NCBI GenBank assembly: GCA_033964015.1
Contig: CM066919.1
Coordinates: forward strand, 28,425,459 to 28,489,458
Direction of reading: 5' to 3'
DNA: 64,000 nt
From: Scolanthus callimorphus
Taxonomy: Eukaryota > Cnidaria > Anthozoa > Actiniaria > Edwardsiidae
This document shows positions 59,653 to 64,000 of the stretch, one piece after another. The notes under the pieces are model-generated. The model did no database searches. It was not told the DNA's origin and saw nothing but the letters and a program-made list of their open reading frames with translations. Within the stretch, counting starts at the first letter, position 1, and every line of letters begins with the position of its first letter. Both the position numbers and the translations under genes were made by a program.

Positions 59653-59997
59653 GGCCCGGGGGACCGTCGGGAAACTCGAATTTTGACCCTTAAAAATACC
59701 TGGTCGGAAAAAATTTTCACCCTAAAAAATACCCCTCAGTCTGAAAATACCCTAAAAAATACCAACAATTTTGACAGATTAAATTTTATTCCGGCCGTTT
59801 ATTTAATATACATCAAATATATCCTCTCGACTTTCAAAAATACTACCTTATTTGCGTGAGAACCCCCTAAAAAATACCTATTTTTCTTACTATACCGTTT
59901 TTTATTTTCAAACCCCTAAAAAATACCAGATCGCCGATTTCAACCCCTAAAAAATACGACGGTCACCCCTAGCATTGGAATATAGGGAGTCCCCGGG
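59653..59997. mobile_element. MITE with CCCGGGGGACCGTCGGG-type ends and 6-bp TSD
   Basis: The left end GGCCCGGGGGACCGTCGGG is inverted as CGACGGTCACCCC...GGGAGTCCCCGGG at the right. ATTTCT flanks both sides (59647-59652 and 59998-60003). The interior has many CCCTAAAAAATACC units. It is similar in design to family B. Confidence 0.8.
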
Positions 59998-60158
59998 ATT
60001 TCTAGTCTCTCGTGTTGCTTTGCGTGTACGATTTGTTCTTATAGTTCTCTTTCTTTCCCTTTTCCACATTTTCCACGCACTAGCGGTATGCGTCACGGCA
60101 AAGAAGCCAAGAAACAACAGAGAGTGTGATACCTTGAACAGACCACGTCCTTACCAGA

Positions 60159-60299
60159 TACACCTAATTCAAAAAGGTTGCTTTGATATTTGGTCTTTCA
60201 ATTATAGCGCGAAACAAAGGAATATTTGCTTCAGTGACCACGAAACAAAGGCGTTCAATGACCAAAGACCAAAGCAACCTTTTCTGAATTAGGTGTATA
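60159..60299. repeat. Hairpin MITE
   Basis: ATACACCTAATTCAAAAAGG and CCTTTTCTGAATTAGGTGTAT are inverted, with TTGCTTTG...TTTGGTC / GACCAAAGCAA inside. Confidence 0.8.
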
Positions 60300-61033
60300 C
60301 AGATTCACACACATGGACCTTTAGGAATGGACGATTCCAGCTAAGAGCGCGCGCGCTTTTTTTGTTCAGAAATGCCCAAGCCGTGTCCCACAACTATCAG
60401 AACTGCAGCGCGCTTTTTTTTAACAGTTTGTTTGACAAATGTCCCACATCTACCGACATGCAGCGCGCGTGTGTTATATATCCATTACATGCACTCCTGG
60501 TAGATTTTCCTCATCCAGTTCATACTAGACTAGAACGCAAACATGACGAGCGCGTGAGAGCAAAATACTGCCTTTTTGTACTAGTTTACTTGTAGCTTAT
60601 CTCACTTGCGCGTCCTTGCGCTTATGACGGGAGAACCATGGGATTTATATATGGTCATTACTTATGATTCAGGTTATTTCCTAGGGGAATAGCAGAGGGT
60701 ACACATTATCGCATTTGAAATCAATGAGAAGGATTTCTCTTACAAAGGTTTTGTTTATTATATACAATTAATGTAAAAACACTTTGATACATTCTTGTAT
60801 AAATATAATGATCTATCTGTTTTACCAAATGTCTTGCCGCTACGCGAAGATTCTCTTTTTGAACTCTCAAAAGAATCTGTCCTAAAAAATAACTTCCTAT
60901 GCCGAGATAGGAGCATGCGAAATCTTGTTGTTCAACGCTTGAAACTGCAGCTATTTTTAAAAAGGTTGTCTAAAGCCGTACGCGCCCATTCCGCAAGTCA
61001 TCTGGATTGGAAGTCTTGAATACGCGAGTTACT
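60300..61033. other. Intergenic, no gene recognised
   Basis: Two frames of 74 and 100 codons lack splice context or family resemblance. GCGCGC-rich strings near 60350 and 60410 are noted only. Confidence 0.4.
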
Positions 61034-61100
61034 TAGCCTGAGTTGACAGCCGAACTAAACGGCCTGGGTTGAAGTTTAGTTCGGCTGTCAACGCAGGCTA
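61034..61100. repeat. Hairpin, TAGCCTG...CAGGCTA
   Basis: The arms TAGCCTGAGTTGACAGCCG and CGGCTGTCAACGCAGGCTA flank AACTAAAC / GTTTAGTT with a short loop. Confidence 0.8.
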
Positions 61101-61168
61101 CAGTTACTTGCGTACGCGAGTTGTGAACGCTTTGTAGAAAGGCTGACAGTTAGGTAGCATCAAGAAGG

Positions 61169-61379
61169 TGTAGCCTGCTCTCAGGCGTTGGAGAGTAGTT
61201 TTAGGTCGAGAAACCCGAGTTTGCTATCGCTTGGCCGCCATCTTGGTTTTGTGACAAAATGTGACAAATCGGGGGAAGGGGAGCGGGGATTTTGTTACAA
61301 ATCCAAGATGGCGGCCACGCGTAAGCAAACTCGGGTTTCTCGACCTAAAACTACTCTCGAACGCCTGCGAACAGGCTAC
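61169..61379. mobile_element. Palindromic MITE, GTAGCCTG ends
   Basis: Arms of about 70 bp: TGTAGCCTGCTCTCAGGCGT...AGTAGTTTTAGGTCGAGAAA...GGCCGCCATCTTGG, inverted on the right to ACAGGCTACA. It shares the TAGCCTG end with the neighbouring hairpin. Confidence 0.8.
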
Positions 61380-61523
61380 AAATACTTAGTTCGGGTCTGG
61401 GCGCGTAGGCTTGGGCGCTCACAAGGCCGACAATCTTTATTGAAATAGCTGTAAACAGAGCGGATTGCCGGCAACCGATTGTCAAACTCGCATATCGCGC
61501 AAGAACAAACAGCTTAGCGCATT

Positions 61524-62483
61524 TCATATATCTGTAACGACAGGTTCCTTCAAATACGCCTCAGGAATAAACCCCGATCGTCTTCTGTAAGGTGAATACG
61601 CCCATATCCACTTGGGGACTATCTGGTCCTTCAGATTCGCGTACACATATTCTCCCGCGTGCACAGTGAGGTCATCAAATGCTGTACCCTCGTACTCGTA
61701 CAGAGAGATCAACTTGGATCCCTTGAGCTCCAATTTCTTGTCGCTCGATCCGGAAGACGTTGCATCCGTCAGAGAGGAGTCCGCTGACTTCCTATTCAGT
61801 TCGATAGAACTAGAGCTTGTAGGCGTGGTCATATCAGATGAGTATAAGTCGTTGTGGTGATCTTGGGTGTGGTCATTACAGAAGGAGGTCATTTCTTGGA
61901 TGAAGGGTGTCAGATAAGAGGAGAATAGGGTAGAACCCGAAGACGATGGGGTCGCCTCCTTAGTTTCGTTTGCTAATGAAGTTTCATGTGATGTGGTTTT
62001 AGAGACAAGGTCAGTTTTACTGGCATGTACGTTAGTCCTGGATCCGTGTGAAGTGGCAGCTCTACTTTGTCGTCCTTTGTCAGAACTTTTATCTGAACCA
62101 GATCTGGTAATATCGTTTAAATTTTCGGAGCTACTTTTCGTTTTGTGTCTGTGTTTTTCTCTGTGTTTTGTATTTATGGTCGCCATGGCAACATGATCCA
62201 CATTACCAGGCGTACTGGCCATGTTGGGCGTTGCCATGGAGTCATGTTCAGACAAGTTGCCTTTGCGGACACCACGCGGTACACTTCCGTTACTCCATGG
62301 CGAACTAATGTGCGTTTTAGCCGATTTGTCAGCTGAGTTACAAGGATTGTTGTCAAAAATATGCCTTGGTTTGTCGATGCAATTGGAAGACAAATTCTGT
62401 AAGCCTTTAGACAGCTTGTCTCTGCAGCCTAAAAAAACAAGCAGATCTATCAGTAAGAGCTCAGTTACCTGTTTCCTGTCCAT
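61524..62483 (-). CDS. Uncharacterised protein with C-terminal SH3 domain
   Basis: Single open frame of 319 codons from ATG 62481-62483 to the stop at 61524-61526. The last about 63 residues form an SH3-like fold: KLISLYEYEGTAFDDLTVHA, GEYVYANL, WIWAYSPYRRRSGFIPEAYL. ALYDY-type, W and P.Y positions are kept, but the GW pair is WAYSP, which is unusual. Residues about 90-250 are Ser/Thr/Asp/Lys-rich and probably disordered, with a basic HREKHRHK patch. I do not recognise the family. The first 19 residues end in LLVFLG, where the DNA reads CTTGTTTTTTTAGGC, an acceptor-like string. The true N-terminus may therefore be a different exon further right, with this ATG spurious. No frameshift seen. Confidence 0.7.
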   Translation of the reverse strand: MDRKQVTELLLIDLLVFLGCRDKLSKGLQNLSSNCIDKPRHIFDNNPCNSADKSAKTHISSPWSNGSVPRGVRKGNLSEHDSMATPNMASTPGNVDHVAMATINTKHREKHRHKTKSSSENLNDITRSGSDKSSDKGRQSRAATSHGSRTNVHASKTDLVSKTTSHETSLANETKEATPSSSGSTLFSSYLTPFIQEMTSFCNDHTQDHHNDLYSSDMTTPTSSSSIELNRKSADSSLTDATSSGSSDKKLELKGSKLISLYEYEGTAFDDLTVHAGEYVYANLKDQIVPKWIWAYSPYRRRSGFIPEAYLKEPVVTDI

Positions 62484-62790
62484 TATTCTACAAATTCTAC
62501 CAAATCATTATATACATCCGGGATAATATGAGATGCGCACGCACCGCCGTGGTTCAGTGCACTTTTCCTACGCCGTGTGTTTAGCAGGAATATTTTTGCC
62601 TCGCCGTTTTCAACGGATTTTTCACTACTTCTTTAAGGTAAGCTTTGTAATTTGACGTTATTTATTTATCGAAAAGAACTGTAAGCGTATAAACGAGCTT
62701 TATATCGCTTTTTGCAGTTTGCAGCAGACGTGTTCTGTTGCTCTTTGACCAGTTTTGGTCAGACAAGATTCTGACTCGATTCTTGTCGGA
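62484..62790. other. Upstream of SH3 gene, no gene recognised
   Basis: Likely promoter and 5' UTR of the minus-strand SH3 gene, and possibly the outer flank of the inverted-repeat element to the right. Confidence 0.35.
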
Positions 62791-63173
62791 AATCACTATA
62801 TCCCAATGGTTGAAACCAGAAATCTAATATAAATCTTTTATCATACTTCATTTTATTCAAGAAGTGTAGAGAACTGTCCTAAAACAGTAATTTGTTAGGG
62901 ATTAGAGTAAGGATGGGGTTTTGGTTTGTTTTAGATATGATTTTTACTGTATATTCCTCGTTCTATATATGATAAATTACATAAAATGCCATAAAATTAG
63001 TGACCTGACCAGCAAACTCCCTCGTAGCCTAGTGGTTAGAGTCTCGGGTTTATAATGATGTTGGTCCAGGATCGAATCAGCAATAATTTTTATAAGCTTT
63101 TTTTCTTTGAAGTTTTCTGAAAAAATCTAAGTATTTGGGCCCGTTCTGGTTTCAACCATTGGGATATAGTGAC
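62791..63173 (+). repeat. Inverted-repeat element carrying a tRNA-like SINE
   Basis: TCACTATATCCCAATGGTTG (62791 on) and CAACCATTGGGATATAGTGA (to 63173) are inverted, each arm about 29 bp. ATTCTTGTCGGA occurs outside both arms (62778-62789 and 63179-63190). The interior has a tRNA-like head CCCTCGTAGCCTAGTGGTTA with A-box TAGCCTAGTGG (63025-63035) and B-box-like GGATCGAATCA (63069-63079), then a T run. Design and head resemble the element at 43876-44124. Confidence 0.65.
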
Positions 63174-63335
63174 TTCCATTCTTGTCGGAGTGTGACGTGT
63201 CACAACTCAGAACTTGCCCACAACGAGCTTGTGAGGCGAATTGTATTCGCGGACAACGAGTTTGTAAGCGAAATTATTAGCGGTTAGTCTAACATTTCGA
63301 CAAAACCTTTGACCTTTGGTTATATTTTGCAGACT

Positions 63336-64000
63336 ATGTCTGACACTGAGGGGCAATCTTCAGCACCTCCTTCGCTGACGCAGATGAAAGCCTTGTTCTC
63401 CGACTTATTGTCGGAAACTAAGGACGATATTCTTCAGCAAGTCCAAGGGTCTATTGATCAGATTTATACGGACTTTGAGTATACCGAGGAGACTGAAAAT
63501 CCAGAAGAGGATAGTCTAAAGGCTGATACACAAAGCGTAGCTGGTTCCAGCCATTCATTAGCAGCCAAGCTTGATAATTTTATTAGCAAGCCTAATAAGG
63601 ACGAAGCTTCAACGGATGACTTCAAATCCTTGGCAAAAGAGTTCAGCACAGCAGAAAAAACCTCGCCTGCACTAAATACTGATTTATCAGAGATTATCAA
63701 CAGTTTACTGAAAGACAAATTGCCTAAAGAGAAATTGACAGAGCTTCAAGGGAAATATTTGAGGCCAGATAATTGCCCTAATTTGGTGTCTCCCAAGATA
63801 AACAAACAGATTTGGCAGCAATTGCGCCAAGAAACTAGAAATACAGATTCAGTTTTTCAAAAGGCACAGGCCCTTTTGATGTCCGGGTTGTATGCTGTTC
63901 TGGAAATTTGCAATGGTGCTAAAGGGGATGAGAAGAATACCCTTACACATGCAGCAGTACTTTTGTTGTCTGCAAACCGAGAGTTTAACTTGAAAAGAAG
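63336..64000 (+). CDS. DIRS-like retrotransposon gag ORF, 3' end outside window
   Basis: An uninterrupted frame from ATG 63336-63338 to the window end (221 complete codons, no stop). It begins MSDTEGQSSAPPSLTQMK and carries KYLRPDNCPNLVSPKINKQI, then WQQLRQETRNTDSVFQKAQA and LLMSGLYAVL. The RPDNC..L..PK.N..IW pattern followed by a helical Q-rich stretch resembles the ORF1 (gag-like) protein of DIRS-type elements in cnidarians and fish, as I recall it. The N-terminal 130 residues are acidic and Ser-rich. No zinc knuckle, reverse transcriptase or tyrosine recombinase is visible because the window ends. Intact reading suggests a young copy. Confidence 0.65.
   Translation, partial: MSDTEGQSSAPPSLTQMKALFSDLLSETKDDILQQVQGSIDQIYTDFEYTEETENPEEDSLKADTQSVAGSSHSLAAKLDNFISKPNKDEASTDDFKSLAKEFSTAEKTSPALNTDLSEIINSLLKDKLPKEKLTELQGKYLRPDNCPNLVSPKINKQIWQQLRQETRNTDSVFQKAQALLMSGLYAVLEICNGAKGDEKNTLTHAAVLLLSANREFNLKR

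Noticed and set aside
63020..63085. tRNA gene
   Set aside because: A- and B-box matches exist, but the strand cannot be folded into a full cloverleaf with a normal acceptor stem, and it is embedded in an inverted-repeat element; treated as a SINE head.

Overview
The window is animal nuclear DNA: genes split by many GT-AG introns, abundant MITE-like inverted-repeat elements, satellites and retroelement pieces. The gene set (COP9 subunit 5, PCYT2, POLDIP2, RIM-binding protein, PGGHG) is metazoan. The repeat style (many short elements with G/C-run terminal repeats, a Penelope-like reverse transcriptase, a DIRS-like gag) suggests an anthozoan cnidarian such as a coral or sea anemone. That taxon call is inference; nothing in the window proves it.

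Layout. 1-4700: repeat-rich DNA with a 57-nt G run and about 17 tandem copies of a 114-bp satellite. 4723-5506 (-): first three coding exons of CSN5; later exons were not found here. 5507-5994: short shared upstream region between CSN5 and PCYT2. 5995-8560 (+): complete three-exon PCYT2. 9279-15339 (+): POLDIP2 in 11 exons. 18540-40506 (+): a RIM-binding protein gene in 33 exons coding for about 2,170 residues (long coiled coil, SH3, three FN3, acidic linker, two SH3, basic tail). 42199-58689 (-): PGGHG, a GH65 collagen-glycan glucosidase whose first coding exon is split by a 12,762-bp insertion. 61524-62483 (-): an unrecognised SH3 protein read as one exon. 63336-64000 (+): start of a DIRS-like gag ORF, cut by the window end.

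Main result. The insertion at 45825-58586 is flanked by a 6-bp duplication (GATACG). Removing it together with one copy of the duplication joins the signal peptide to the rest of PGGHG in frame, giving a predicted length of 733 residues, close to the vertebrate enzyme. The element begins inside a Penelope-like reverse transcriptase reading frame. It continues as a long G-poor tract holding three nearly identical 3.07-3.09-kb tandem units, each with about 285-bp sub-repeats and variable poly-C runs.

A second window-wide pattern is recurrent single-base deletions in otherwise conserved exons of POLDIP2, RIM-BP and PGGHG, mostly in or beside homopolymers. This points to uncorrected assembly errors rather than three decaying genes. 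All exon borders were read by eye from splice motifs, reading phase and protein-family knowledge; no alignment was run.
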